Source of the DNA: Bacteroidota bacterium
GTDB taxonomy: Bacteria > Bacteroidota > Bacteroidia > Cytophagales > UBA9547
Assembly: GCA_004293915.1 (NCBI GenBank)
Contig: RDZG01000013.1
Span: forward strand, 1-44,359
Length of the DNA: 44,359 nucleotides
Direction of reading: 5' to 3'
The translations under genes were made by a program, and so were the position numbers. Position 1 is the stretch's first letter. The number at the start of each line of letters is the position of its first letter. The notes below the pieces were generated by a model that saw only the letters and a list, made by a program, of their open reading frames with translations, did not search any database and was not told where the DNA came from. Below are positions 8,166 through 16,269 of this stretch, piece by piece.

Positions 8166-9509
8166 TTATTCTGCCTTTGGCAAATCCGAAATAATTTTAT
8201 CGGCTACACGTTGCATATTATCTGCCAATATTTTTTGAATTTGATTGGTATTTGAGTTGTAGTCGATATAAATTCTATTTCCAGCAATTTGTTTTCCGGT
8301 TTTATCAAATATAGAATAATGAATCGTAAACCCACGTTCGTAATTCATGGTGGCTCGATCTAAGCAATTTTCGTAATTTGTTTTTACCTCAAATTGATTT
8401 ACAAAAACATAATAATCAATAAAATATTTGTTGTTGAAATAGGTATAAAAATCTTGGTTTCTGACTTTTACACCAAAATATTTTTTTGCATCAGTTGCTA
8501 AAGCTGCTCTCGAATTTTCACCAATATTTATGGAAATCGCCTTTTTTTGCTCTTTTCCCAAATTATTTGTACTTGCAGTGGCTTGCTGATTTGGACTATT
8601 TAACACATCTTGATAACTGTAGCTCACCGAGTTGTAAACACGATTCAAATCTGTGATCGAATCTTTGGCTTTACCGCCTAGCAAATGTATGGTTTCGTAG
8701 CCTGGTGGTTCGAGTAAGGCATTTAGTCGTCTGCGAAAAGCTTGTCGAACTTTTACACGATTCATTTTTGAGCCTGCAGCAATTTCGTCATCAGCATCAG
8801 AAAAATATAAATACGGATCAAAAGGCACAACTAATAATTTCTTTTTTTGATTTGAATATTCTATGGGTGTTAGCGGAACATTATCAGCATCCGATTCATC
8901 TTTTTCAAATGTTGGATTTGGAATTTGTGGTTGTGGCTCGGGCTTAGTTTCGGTTTTTGGCTGCTCTTTTTTGGGTTCAGTATTTTTAGAAACCGCTGTA
9001 TTTGAGGCTGTTGGTTTTGCTTTTATCAACTCATTTACAATTATTTTTTGCCCAGCTTTTAGCTGTACTTTATTTATTTTCAATAATTCATCAACACTGA
9101 TATTATATTTTTTTGATAGCGAAGAATACGTTTCGCCATTTTGAATCGTATGTAAAACGCCATTTTCGGTAAGTGTATCTTCGTTTGATGTTTTTGATTG
9201 TGTTGGATTTACTACTTTTGCATTTTCTGATGGTTTTGGGGCAGCATTTATTTCTGGATTATATGGAATATTAATCACTTGCCCTGTTTTCAAACCAAAT
9301 TCTAATTCTGGATTGATGTCCATCAAATCCGAAAGCGAAGTTTTATATTTTGTTGAAATACGATAAATAGTTTCTCCAGGCGAAACCATATAGCGTAAAT
9401 GAAATTTTCCATTTATTTTAGTGATTCCGACCGAATCTTGCACATTAGCCAAAAGTTTAACAATCGAAACAATGGTTACAACAACGGTTAATAACAATAT
9501 TTTTTTCAT
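8166..9509 (-). CDS. exported LysM-repeat protein with Bacteroidota-specific C-terminal domain
   Basis: A 447-residue protein. Residues 1-22 form a signal peptide. Two LysM peptidoglycan-binding repeats follow: YMVSPGETIYRISTKY to GQVINIPYN (about 45-90) and HTIQNGETYSSLSKKY to GQKIIVNEL (about 118-161). A Pro/Glu/Lys/Thr-rich linker (about 170-205) joins them to a C-terminal domain (about 220-447) that I recognise only as conserved in Bacteroidota LysM proteins (VVPFDPYLYFSDADDEI). It is probably periplasmic and wall-attached. It is the first gene of an operon with the LD-carboxypeptidase-like gene, consistent with cell-wall maintenance. It is divergent from metX across a 289-nt gap. Confidence 0.85.
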   Translation of the reverse strand: MKKILLLTVVVTIVSIVKLLANVQDSVGITKINGKFHLRYMVSPGETIYRISTKYKTSLSDLMDINPELEFGLKTGQVINIPYNPEINAAPKPSENAKVVNPTQSKTSNEDTLTENGVLHTIQNGETYSSLSKKYNISVDELLKINKVQLKAGQKIIVNELIKAKPTASNTAVSKNTEPKKEQPKTETKPEPQPQIPNPTFEKDESDADNVPLTPIEYSNQKKKLLVVPFDPYLYFSDADDEIAAGSKMNRVKVRQAFRRRLNALLEPPGYETIHLLGGKAKDSITDLNRVYNSVSYSYQDVLNSPNQQATASTNNLGKEQKKAISINIGENSRAALATDAKKYFGVKVRNQDFYTYFNNKYFIDYYVFVNQFEVKTNYENCLDRATMNYERGFTIHYSIFDKTGKQIAGNRIYIDYNSNTNQIQKILADNMQRVADKIISDLPKAE

Positions 9510-9614
9510 CGCTTAAGTAGCCTCAAAACCGAGGCGAGTTTTGTTGTTTTAAATAATTGATGCAATTTACATTTTTGTAATTTTTAAAATTGATACTGTT
9601 GATAAGTCATTTTT

Positions 9615-9645
9615 TTGGACATTGTTTTCAAATCCATTATTTTTA
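9615..9645 (+). promoter_or_regulatory. weak Bacteroidota-type promoter upstream of the metX leader
   Basis: TTG (9615-9617), 20 nt, then TATTTTTA (9638-9645), which differs from TAnnTTTG only in the last base. A transcript from here would begin shortly before the pseudoknot at 9664, as expected for a leader-controlled gene. Support is by pattern only. Confidence 0.3.
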
Positions 9646-9663
9646 CAAATCTTTTAACTTAAT

Positions 9664-9728
9664 GTTTCATAAACACACCGAATGAAACTATTGAAAAAAC
9701 GTATATTTTGTCGGTGTTAGCTAAACAT
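9664..9728 (+). promoter_or_regulatory. predicted H-type pseudoknot in the metX leader, candidate SAM-responsive riboswitch
   Basis: Stem 1 pairs GTTTCAT (9664-9670) with ATGAAAC (9682-9688). Seven loop bases, ACACCGA (9675-9681), are complementary to TCGGTGT (9711-9717), forming stem 2. Loop 1 is 4 nt, there is no nucleotide between the stems, and loop 3 is 22 A/U-rich nt, so an H-type pseudoknot with coaxial stems is sterically sound. TAGCTAAA follows directly. SAM-II riboswitches, known upstream of metX and metA, are H-type pseudoknots with loop-side pairing that abuts stem 1 and, as I recall, a GCUAAA segment after the second stem. The third loop is longer than in those I know, so this is a variant, another class or coincidence. 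Confidence 0.5.
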
Positions 9729-9798
9729 AAATTGTGTTCGCATACTTGGAAAGTAACTCAGAAACCATCGTAAACAACTGGAAATCAGAAGGTTTGTA

Positions 9799-10764
9799 TT
9801 GGAAAGTGGGAAAACACTTTCTAAAATTGAGCTTTGTTATTCTACTTACGGTAAACTAAATGCCGATAAATCGAATGTGGTTTGGGTTTGCCATGCTTTA
9901 ACAGGCGATTCAAATGTGTTTTCGTGGTGGGGACAGCTTTTTGGTGAACAAAAATTATATAATCCAGAAGAACATTTTGTAATTTGTGTCAATGTTTTGG
10001 GTTCGTGCTATGGTTCTACTGGACCATTATCTATAAATCCAGCTACAAACACACCTTATTTTCATGATTTTCCAGAAATTTCGATGCGAGATATTGTGGC
10101 AAGTTTTGAGTTGCTTCGCAATCATTTGGTAATCAATAAAATACACACATGTATTGGTGGATCGCTTGGCGGACAACAAGCCTTAGAGTGGGCAGTTTCA
10201 AATCCAGATTTAATCGAAAATTTGATTTTGATGGCTACCAATGCACGCACTTCACCTTGGGGAATTGCCCTAAACGAAACCCAACGCATGGCAATTTGTG
10301 CCGATGAAACGTGGAAAAACCAAAACGAAAATGCAGGATTAAATGGCTTGAAAGCAGCTCGAGCCATTGCTTTGCTTTCTTATAGAAGTTACACAACTTA
10401 CAACGAAACCCAAAAAGATGTAATTGATGCTTTAGGAACATACAAAGCGGTAAGTTATCAAAAATATCAAGGACAAAAATTTAGTGAACGATACAATACG
10501 TTTTCGTATTGGGCTATGACCGTGATTTTAGATTCGCACAATGTGGGTAGAAATCGCATAAGTTTAGAAAATGCTTTATCAAAAGTAAAATCAAAAACGT
10601 TGATTTTGGGCATTAGTTCTGATGTACTTTTTCCAACCGAAGAGCAAGAATTTTTAGCCAAGCATATTAAAAACGCTTATTTACATATTTTAGATTCGCT
10701 ATATGGACACGATGGTTTTTTGATGGAAAGCGAAAAAATAATAGATGTTATAAAAAAGTTTTAG
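9799..10764 (+). CDS. metX: homoserine O-acetyltransferase (MetX family)
   Basis: An alpha/beta-hydrolase-fold acyltransferase that activates homoserine with acetyl-CoA (some relatives use succinyl-CoA) for methionine synthesis. The nucleophile is S122 in GGSLGG, with D275 in SSDVLFP and H304 in YGHDGFLME completing the triad; VWVCHALTGDSNVF and GSCYGSTGP are further family signatures. The 321 codons from TTG 9799 are shorter than usual because the first residues are missing. The frame is open back to a TAA at 9754, and upstream codons give RRFVLESGKTL, where FxLESG is a family motif, so translation probably begins earlier, perhaps at CTG 9778. Another possibility is a 1-nt frameshift from a GTG at 9734. 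A hairpin terminator follows 14 nt after the stop. Confidence 0.9.
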   Translation: MESGKTLSKIELCYSTYGKLNADKSNVVWVCHALTGDSNVFSWWGQLFGEQKLYNPEEHFVICVNVLGSCYGSTGPLSINPATNTPYFHDFPEISMRDIVASFELLRNHLVINKIHTCIGGSLGGQQALEWAVSNPDLIENLILMATNARTSPWGIALNETQRMAICADETWKNQNENAGLNGLKAARAIALLSYRSYTTYNETQKDVIDALGTYKAVSYQKYQGQKFSERYNTFSYWAMTVILDSHNVGRNRISLENALSKVKSKTLILGISSDVLFPTEEQEFLAKHIKNAYLHILDSLYGHDGFLMESEKIIDVIKKF

Positions 10765-10780
10765 TTTTATTTCTAACACA

Positions 10781-10812
10781 AAAAAAGGCTTCGAAAAATC
10801 GAAGCCTTTTTT
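10781..10812. terminator. bidirectional hairpin terminator between metX and the T9SS-cargo gene
   Basis: A perfect 14-bp stem (AAAAAAGGCTTCGA with TCGAAGCCTTTTTT) around AAAA. A/T runs on both flanks give a U-tract on either strand, so it can end metX from the left and the convergent gene from the right. The AAGGCTTCG core recurs in the terminators at 38281 and 39247. Confidence 0.9.
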
Positions 10813-10831
10813 GTTTGAAAACAATTACAAT

Positions 10832-11490
10832 TTAGTTTTTTACAATTTTAAACACTTTTTTGGCTGTTTTTAAATAATATAATCCTGATGCTAATGCAGA
10901 AGTATTTACTTTAGGAGTTGTTCCAGATAATATTACATTGCCTAATAAATCAACTATTTGGTAAGAACCAGTTGTTTGTGTTATGTTAATTTCGTCAGAA
11001 AAAGGATTTGGATAAATAACTGGAATTTCAGAAGAAGACTCATTTTCGAGAGAAGTTGTAATTTCTACTGCCAAAAATGTTTGATTACTCGACCAAGGCG
11101 ATTGGTTGCCACTTGCATCTACACCTGCAACTTGGTAAAACCATACTTCGCCATTTACTTCCATTCTTGCACCTGGTGCAGTTGAATTTACAGTATAACT
11201 AGCTCCAGGCAAACTGCATACGGTTTTTACACCACTAGCCATTGTGCTATCTTTCGACAAACGAATGCAATAGGTATTTGCACCAGCCAATGTAGGCCAA
11301 GTAACAACAGGTTGTGTTCTAGAAACATTGCCTCTAACTCTAACTCCAGCAAAAGTAATGGGTGTTGAAATAATGCCAGGAACTGTGCTATATGCTATGG
11401 TTTTGAAATTAGCACTTTTACCTGTTATAGTAGAATTAATAACACTTACTTCTAAAACATTTACATCAGATGCTGGATATTTAGTACCCG
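10832..11490 (-). pseudogene. C-terminal part of a frameshifted secreted protein with type IX secretion sorting domain
   Basis: This frame continues the protein begun at 11718 after a one-base frame change near 11487-11493. It has no usable start before a TTG at 11290, although clear coding sequence (TGTKYPASDVNVLEV, TITGKSANFKTIAYS) extends up to the shift. The last 80 residues form a type A T9SS sorting domain: VIYPNPFSDEINI, a YQIVDLLGNVI strand, GLYYLKTAKKVFKIVKN at the end. Such domains direct proteins through the gliding/type IX secretion apparatus of Bacteroidota to the cell surface. The preceding region has a fibronectin-III-like look (WFYQVAGVDASGNQSPWS). The cargo has no enzymatic motif that I recognise. 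Confidence 0.75.
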
Positions 11491-11718
11491 TAATCCAGAA
11501 ATTGTTATATCATAAGCATTGTTTGATGTTCCATTATTTGTAATTCTTAAAACACGGAATTCCATACCGTTTAATGAAGCATCGTTTGTAAAACTTGCTG
11601 TGAAAATATCTCTATCAATCATGTAAGTAGTATTCAAATTAGGAGCAGTAAATGTTATTTGTGCAAACACAAATAATTGAACAAATAAGGTTAAAAGGAT
11701 AGTAAATAATTTTTTCAT
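11461..11718 (-). pseudogene. N-terminal part of the frameshifted T9SS-cargo protein
   Basis: Eighty-five codons from ATG 11718. Residues 1-20 are a typical signal peptide (MKKLFTILLTLFVQLFVFAQ), so the product would be exported. The sequence up to about residue 74 (AYDITISG) is a continuous beta-rich domain; the last eleven residues come from the wrong frame. Shifting by one base at 11487-11493 joins it to the downstream frame, giving one protein of about 295 residues (10832-11718). Either the gene is genuinely broken or the assembly has a single-base error. Convergent metX lies beyond a terminator. Confidence 0.7.
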
Positions 11719-11852
11719 ATAATAGTAAATTAAAATTTTGCCTACTCTATTTGCTTTTCGGCTTACGCATATTGCAAAGTTGTAAACTTGTACATTATAT
11801 TAAAAACTTAGATAAAAATATTTGTGTCATTTTCTTACTTTTTTAAATAAAA

Positions 11853-11885
11853 AAAAGAGCTGTCTCAAAAAAAGACAGCTCTTTT
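11853..11885 (-). terminator. hairpin terminator after ahcY
   Basis: A 13-bp stem (AAAAGAGCTGTCT with AGACAGCTCTTTT) around a 7-nt loop. On the minus strand it is followed by a U-rich tract, and it lies 20 nt past the ahcY stop at 11906. Confidence 0.9.
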
Positions 11886-11905
11886 ATAATAAATACTAAA
11901 AAATT

Positions 11906-13210
11906 CTAGTATCTGTATTGTTCCGTTTTGAACGGACCAGAAACTGGAACATTGATATAATCAGCTTGGTCTTGAGAAAGAACTTCAATTTCGGCACCTA
12001 CTTTTGATAAATGCAACATCGCTACTTTTTCATCCAAATGACGTGGCAATACATAAACATCGTTTTTATATTTTGCTGAATTAGCCCAAAGTTCTAATTG
12101 TGCTAAAGTTTGGTTTGTAAACGAAGCCGACATCACAAAGCTAGGATGACCCATAGCACAACCTAAGTTTACTAAACGTCCTTCTGCCAAAACGATAATA
12201 TCGTTTCCTTTCACATTATAAATATCTACTTGTGGTTTCACAGTATCTTTTGATGCACCATAGTTTTTGTTCAACCAAGCCATGTCGATTTCATTATCGA
12301 AGTGACCAATGTTACAAACAATAGCTTTGTCTTTCATAGATTCAAAATGGCGACCAACTACGATATTATGATTTCCTGTTGCAGTAACAATAATATCCGC
12401 ACGTTTTACGGCATTATCCATTTTTTGAACTTCAAATCCGTCCATAGAAGCTTGCAATGCACATATTGGATCTGCTTCTGTAACAATCACTCTGCATCCA
12501 GCTCCTAAAAGAGAAGCAGCAGAACCTTTACCTACATCGCCATAACCAGCCACAACAGCAACTTTACCAGCCATCATCACATCTGTAGCTCTACGAATAG
12601 CATCTACTAAAGATTCTTTGCAACCATATTTGTTATCGAATTTCGATTTAGTAACCGAATCGTTGATATTGATAGCAGGCAATGGAAGTGTTCCTTTCAT
12701 TACTCTTTGTTTCAATCTCAAAACTCCTGTAGTAGTTTCTTCAGAAATACCTTTGATTCCAGCAACTAACTCAGGAAATTTGTCCAATACCATGTTGGTC
12801 AAATCACCACCATCGTCAAGAATCATATTTAATGGTTTTCCACCTTCAAAAGCAGCGATCGTTTGTTCGATACACCAATCAAACTCTTGCTCGTTCATTC
12901 CTTTCCAAGCAAAAACTGGAATGCCAGCAGCAGCAATAGCCGCAGCAGCATGATCTTGTGTAGAGAAAATATTGCAACTCGACCAAGTAACCTCTGCACC
13001 AAGAGCAGTAAGTGTTTCGATCAAAACTGCAGTTTGGATAGTCATGTGAAGACATCCTGCAATTCTTGCACCTTTTAATGGTTGAGCTTTACCATACTCG
13101 GCTCTCAATGCCATCAAACCTGGCATTTCGGCCTCGGCTAATTTAATTTCTTTGCGACCCCAAGCAGCTAAGCTGATGTCTTTTACTTTAAAATTTTCTG
13201 TTGCTACCAT
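11906..13210 (-). CDS. ahcY: adenosylhomocysteinase (S-adenosyl-L-homocysteine hydrolase)
   Basis: A 434-residue NAD-dependent enzyme that splits S-adenosylhomocysteine, the inhibitory product of SAM-dependent methylation, to adenosine and homocysteine. Signatures are [16 protein letters not shown], the [13 protein letters not shown] segment near 181-193 that carries substrate contacts, the NAD-binding loop [15 protein letters not shown] (220-234), the [12 protein letters not shown] loop, [13 protein letters not shown], and the conserved C-terminal Tyr-Arg-Tyr. Length and start (ATG 13210) are normal. It has its own promoter at 13252-13282 and a strong terminator, so it is a single-gene unit. 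The product homocysteine feeds the methionine cycle together with the nearby metX. Confidence 0.97.
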   Translation of the reverse strand: MVATENFKVKDISLAAWGRKEIKLAEAEMPGLMALRAEYGKAQPLKGARIAGCLHMTIQTAVLIETLTALGAEVTWSSCNIFSTQDHAAAAIAAAGIPVFAWKGMNEQEFDWCIEQTIAAFEGGKPLNMILDDGGDLTNMVLDKFPELVAGIKGISEETTTGVLRLKQRVMKGTLPLPAININDSVTKSKFDNKYGCKESLVDAIRRATDVMMAGKVAVVAGYGDVGKGSAASLLGAGCRVIVTEADPICALQASMDGFEVQKMDNAVKRADIIVTATGNHNIVVGRHFESMKDKAIVCNIGHFDNEIDMAWLNKNYGASKDTVKPQVDIYNVKGNDIIVLAEGRLVNLGCAMGHPSFVMSASFTNQTLAQLELWANSAKYKNDVYVLPRHLDEKVAMLHLSKVGAEIEVLSQDQADYINVPVSGPFKTEQYRY

Positions 13211-13251
13211 CTGGATAGATTTTTTTATGTTTATTTTTTAAATTAAGAAAA

Positions 13252-13282
13252 CAAAATTAATAGGAATAATGTCGAATTACAA
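13252..13282 (-). promoter_or_regulatory. Bacteroidota-type promoter of ahcY
   Basis: On the minus strand TTG (13282-13280), 20 nt, TAATTTTG (13259-13252), a full consensus match, 41 nt upstream of the ahcY ATG. Confidence 0.6.
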
Positions 13283-13339
13283 ATAAATTTGTTGGTATAA
13301 TCACAATTCAAAAATAAATAATTCTATATATATTTGGTT

Positions 13340-13831
13340 ATGAATAATTTATCTATGCTTAATCCATCGTCAAGAATTTGGATTTATCAAGCGTCACGCA
13401 GTTTTTCTGTTACAGAATTTGATTTTATTTCTCAAAAATTAAACCAATTTGTGGCTGACTGGTCGAGTCATGGAAAAAAACTTGATGTGGCATCAGAAAT
13501 AAAATACAACCGATTTGTAATCATTGCCATAGACGAATCTCTGGCAGCTGCAAGTGGCTGTTCGATAGACAAAGCCGTACATTTTATGTCAGAAATGGGT
13601 AATGTTTTGAAAATAGATTTTTTAGATAGGAATTTGGTTTATCTCGAAAACGATATATTAAAATCAATAGAAATAAAAAACATAAAATCTACTGTTTTAG
13701 ATGGGATTTTAAAACCCGAAACCATCGTTTTTGATAACACAGTTTCTTCGCTAGAGCAATTCAAAATTAACTGGCAAACCGAAGCAAAAAATACATGGCT
13801 CAAACGCTATTTTGTTGAAAGTTTGGTGTAA
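13340..13831 (+). CDS. conserved Bacteroidota protein often labelled 'ABC transporter ATPase'
   Basis: A 163-residue protein starting at ATG 13340; a TTG two codons earlier is less likely. Its SSRIWIYQASRSFSV opening, RFVIIAIDESLAAASGCSIDKAVHFM centre and WLKRYFV end match a small family found throughout Bacteroidota. Databases often call these ABC transporter ATPases, but I see no Walker A, Walker B or ABC signature, so that name is not supported. No signal peptide or membrane segment. It is 17 nt upstream of queA and on the same strand, so it is probably co-transcribed with it. Function unknown. Confidence 0.8.
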   Translation: MNNLSMLNPSSRIWIYQASRSFSVTEFDFISQKLNQFVADWSSHGKKLDVASEIKYNRFVIIAIDESLAAASGCSIDKAVHFMSEMGNVLKIDFLDRNLVYLENDILKSIEIKNIKSTVLDGILKPETIVFDNTVSSLEQFKINWQTEAKNTWLKRYFVESLV

Positions 13832-13848
13832 AATCCTCTTTAAATTTT

Positions 13849-15015
13849 ATGATTCCACAAATACATTTGCCTGATTATCAATATGTTTTGCCTGATGATA
13901 AAATCCCAAGTTTTCCATCTGCCGAACGAGACAAAAGCAAATTGTTGTTTTATAAAAAAGGTGCTGTTTCGTCACATATTTTTACAGAAATTTCGGATTT
14001 AATTCCCGCTCAATCTTTACTAATTTTTAACGATACCAAAGTATTTCCTGCACGTTTGAATTTTAAAAAATCAACGGGTTCGGCTATAGAAATTTTTTGT
14101 TTACAGCCTGTTTCTGTTCAAAAAATAGTTGGCAATTTTTCTGAAATGCAATGGCTTTGCATGGTTGGCAATCAAAAAAAATGGAAAGGCGAAATATTAG
14201 AAAACCAATTTTTGAAAGCTGAATTAATAGAAAAAAAAGAAGCTGAATCGGTTATAAAATTTACTTGGTTGGGAGATTTAGATTTTTATTCGGTTTTAGA
14301 ACAAATTGCCGAACTGCCTTTGCCACCATATATGAACCGAAAAGCCACAAATGAAGACCAAAATCGCTATCAAACCGTTTATGCATCAGAAAAAGGTTCG
14401 GTTGCGGCTCCTACTGCTGGTTTGCACTTTACAGAAAAGGTATTGAAAGATATTGAAAGTAAAGGTATAAAAAGACAAAAACTTACTTTGCATGTGGGTG
14501 CTGGAACTTTCAAACCTATTAAATCCGAAAAAATAGATAACCACGATATGCACTCAGAGCGGTTTTCGGTTTCTGTTTCACTCATAAAATCGTTGATAGA
14601 AAATCAGTTTGTGGTTTCGGTTGGCACAACTTCAACTCGTGTACTCGAAAGTTTGTACTGGTTTGGATTGCAATTAGAAAAACAAAAAACAACATCCGAA
14701 GTTTTTGTTTCGCAATGGGAACCTTATCAAAACAACACTAAAATTTCTGCAAAACAATCATTAGAAAATATTTATAACTATATGATTAACAATAAGTTAG
14801 AAACCCTAGATGGTCAAACTCAAATCATTATTATTCCAGGTTATGAATTTAAAATCTGTAAAGGAATTATTACTAACTTTCATCAACCAGAAAGCACATT
14901 AATACTTTTAGTAGCAGCTTTTTTGGGTATAGATTGGAAAAAAGTTTATGACTATGCGCTCTCCAACGATTTTCGATTTTTGAGTTATGGCGATAGTTCG
15001 CTGTTGATTCCGTAA
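13849..15015 (+). CDS. queA: S-adenosylmethionine:tRNA ribosyltransferase-isomerase
   Basis: QueA transfers and isomerises the ribosyl group of SAM onto 7-aminomethyl-7-deazaguanine in tRNA, making epoxyqueuosine, the step before queuosine. The 388-residue protein shows LLIFNDTKVFPARL (about 60-73), PLPPYMNRK, the family signature SVAAPTAGLHFTEKVL, the LTLHVGAGTFKPI segment, HSERFSV, VGTTSTRVLES and the C-terminal NFHQPESTLILLV. Start ATG 13849 lies 17 nt after the previous gene. The usual QueA length is about 340-350; the excess comes from insertions in the middle, common in Bacteroidota. It ends just before the convergent SelW-like gene. Confidence 0.95.
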   Translation: MIPQIHLPDYQYVLPDDKIPSFPSAERDKSKLLFYKKGAVSSHIFTEISDLIPAQSLLIFNDTKVFPARLNFKKSTGSAIEIFCLQPVSVQKIVGNFSEMQWLCMVGNQKKWKGEILENQFLKAELIEKKEAESVIKFTWLGDLDFYSVLEQIAELPLPPYMNRKATNEDQNRYQTVYASEKGSVAAPTAGLHFTEKVLKDIESKGIKRQKLTLHVGAGTFKPIKSEKIDNHDMHSERFSVSVSLIKSLIENQFVVSVGTTSTRVLESLYWFGLQLEKQKTTSEVFVSQWEPYQNNTKISAKQSLENIYNYMINNKLETLDGQTQIIIIPGYEFKICKGIITNFHQPESTLILLVAAFLGIDWKKVYDYALSNDFRFLSYGDSSLLIP

Positions 15016-15045
15016 ATGAGTTATAAAATTGTATTTTGTAAACAA

Positions 15046-15327
15046 CTATTTTGTATCACTATGTCCTAAATTTTTTTCGGGAGCTATAATATCTCTTATG
15101 AGTTGTTTTAAAACTTTTGCTTCTGGAAAATGTCCTTCGGTTTTGCGGGAAAAAATAATTTTTTGGTCTAAAAATATATCAAAAACACCACCAATTTCGC
15201 TAGGTTTTAGCGAAACTTCTTCAATCTCATCTACAAAAGTTGTCAGTAACTCTTGTGCTATCCAAGCTGCTCGCATCAACCATCCACATTTTGGACAATA
15301 AACAATTTGAACACTTGGTTTTTTCAT
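15046..15327 (-). CDS. SelT/SelW/SelH (Rdx) family redox protein, cysteine form
   Basis: A 93-residue thioredoxin-like-fold protein. The N-terminal VQIVYCPKCGW gives a CxxC motif (C11 and C14) at the position of the CxxU motif of selenoprotein W; here both are cysteine. The EIGGVFDIFLDQKIIFSR segment and KQLIRDII helix are the usual second half of the fold. Bacterial members are small cytosolic thiol-redox proteins of ill-defined role. It starts at ATG 15327, three nucleotides after the stop of the small membrane-protein gene at 15331-15453, and may share its transcript. Confidence 0.85.
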   Translation of the reverse strand: MKKPSVQIVYCPKCGWLMRAAWIAQELLTTFVDEIEEVSLKPSEIGGVFDIFLDQKIIFSRKTEGHFPEAKVLKQLIRDIIAPEKNLGHSDTK

Positions 15328-15330
15328 AGC

Positions 15331-15453
15331 TTAAAAATAAGACGAAAACTTCATTACAAATGGAACGGTTAGTGCCAAAAAGGCAATAACTAACATAACC
15401 ACTTTTATTTTATCTGAGATAAATATTTCTATATCTTGGTGTTTAGCTTCCAT
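15331..15453 (-). CDS. small single-span membrane protein (40 residues)
   Basis: A short frame from ATG 15453 to TAA 15331. The first 15 residues are charged (MEAKHQDIEIFISDK) and are followed by one strongly hydrophobic helix (VVMLVIAFLALTVPFVM) and a short positive/aromatic tail. An exact TATATTTG promoter element lies at 15490-15483, about 30 nt upstream, although a good -33 TTG is lacking. It ends three nucleotides before the SelW-like gene, consistent with a two-gene unit. I recognise no family; similar tiny one-helix proteins accompany membrane redox genes such as the adjacent cytochrome c. Confidence 0.55.
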   Translation of the reverse strand: MEAKHQDIEIFISDKIKVVMLVIAFLALTVPFVMKFSSYF

Positions 15454-15560
15454 GACTTTTTTCGTTTAAGTATTTATGCTCACAAATATACAAGCATAAA
15501 TCGAATTAGACATGAAAAAACGATTAAATTTATATTAAAATAATATTAAATTGTATTATT

Positions 15561-16187
15561 CTAATTTTTAAGTGTGCCAATATAAGCTGTAACTGCCTTT
15601 ACTTCACTTTCTGAAAGATAGTTAAATTTGGGCATACTACCTTTGCCTTTGCTAAGAATTTCAGAAATTTGGGTTTCGTTTAATACACAGTTTTTCAAAT
15701 TTGCAGCTCCTGCCAAGCCTGCATCCCCATTTTCGCCATGGCAAACCATACACTGTTTTTGATACACTGTTAAGCCCAACAAAATTGTATTTTCCGAACT
15801 CATATCAATTGGATCAGCTTTATATGCTTTTTTCAAACTTGCTTTGTGTACTTCTGACAAACCATAAGAACCAACTATTAATACAAAAGATAGGGCTGCC
15901 AAAATTTTGTTTCCTTTCTTAAATCCAACCACTGCCAATGGAATCGAAACAAAAACACAAACAAGTTTAATCCAAAATAGTGTACCTAAAAGCGGATTAT
16001 TTACAGCTAAATATATACCTGAAGCCAAAAACGAAAAGCTAACAATCATTTCTGGAATTTTTATGGCTTTAGTAACTTTGGTCAATAGTTCGTTTTTATT
16101 GAGCAATAGCAAAGCTGTTTTTGTTAAGTAAATGAGCAAAAAAAGCAAAACGGAATATTTATGAACTAAAAAGAGTGTTGAATACAT
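15561..16187 (-). CDS. membrane-anchored c-type cytochrome with SirB-like N-terminal region
   Basis: A 208-residue protein from ATG 16187; a TTG nine codons earlier is unlikely. The N-terminal 115 residues contain four hydrophobic helices in a SirB-like arrangement (FLVHKYSVLLFLLIYL, then three more). The C-terminal domain is a mono-heme cytochrome c: heme attachment CMVCH (C146, C149, H150) and a distal Met in GSMPKF (about 185), with the closing helix VKAVTAYIGTLK. The heme domain should face the periplasm, and it probably carries electrons between membrane respiratory complexes. Bacteroidota commonly have such fusions. It is divergent from the M42 peptidase. Confidence 0.85.
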   Translation of the reverse strand: MYSTLFLVHKYSVLLFLLIYLTKTALLLLNKNELLTKVTKAIKIPEMIVSFSFLASGIYLAVNNPLLGTLFWIKLVCVFVSIPLAVVGFKKGNKILAALSFVLIVGSYGLSEVHKASLKKAYKADPIDMSSENTILLGLTVYQKQCMVCHGENGDAGLAGAANLKNCVLNETQISEILSKGKGSMPKFNYLSESEVKAVTAYIGTLKN

Positions 16188-16269
16188 AGTCTTTAGAATT
16201 ATTTTTATTTTCAATTATAAAGCTAAATTTGCAGAAAATGTTTACAAATAAAAATTTATCGCATAAAAT

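Noticed and set aside
13211-13260. Possible SAH riboswitch in front of ahcY
   Set aside because: The leader after the predicted promoter is only about 40 nt, AT-rich and shows no strong stem.
13334-13339. TTG start two codons ahead of the conserved protein before queA
   Set aside because: ATG 13340 gives the usual N-terminus, and the TTG overlaps a TATATTTG sequence.
13340-13831. ABC transporter ATPase
   Set aside because: No Walker A, Walker B or LSGGQ motif; the name is a database artefact.
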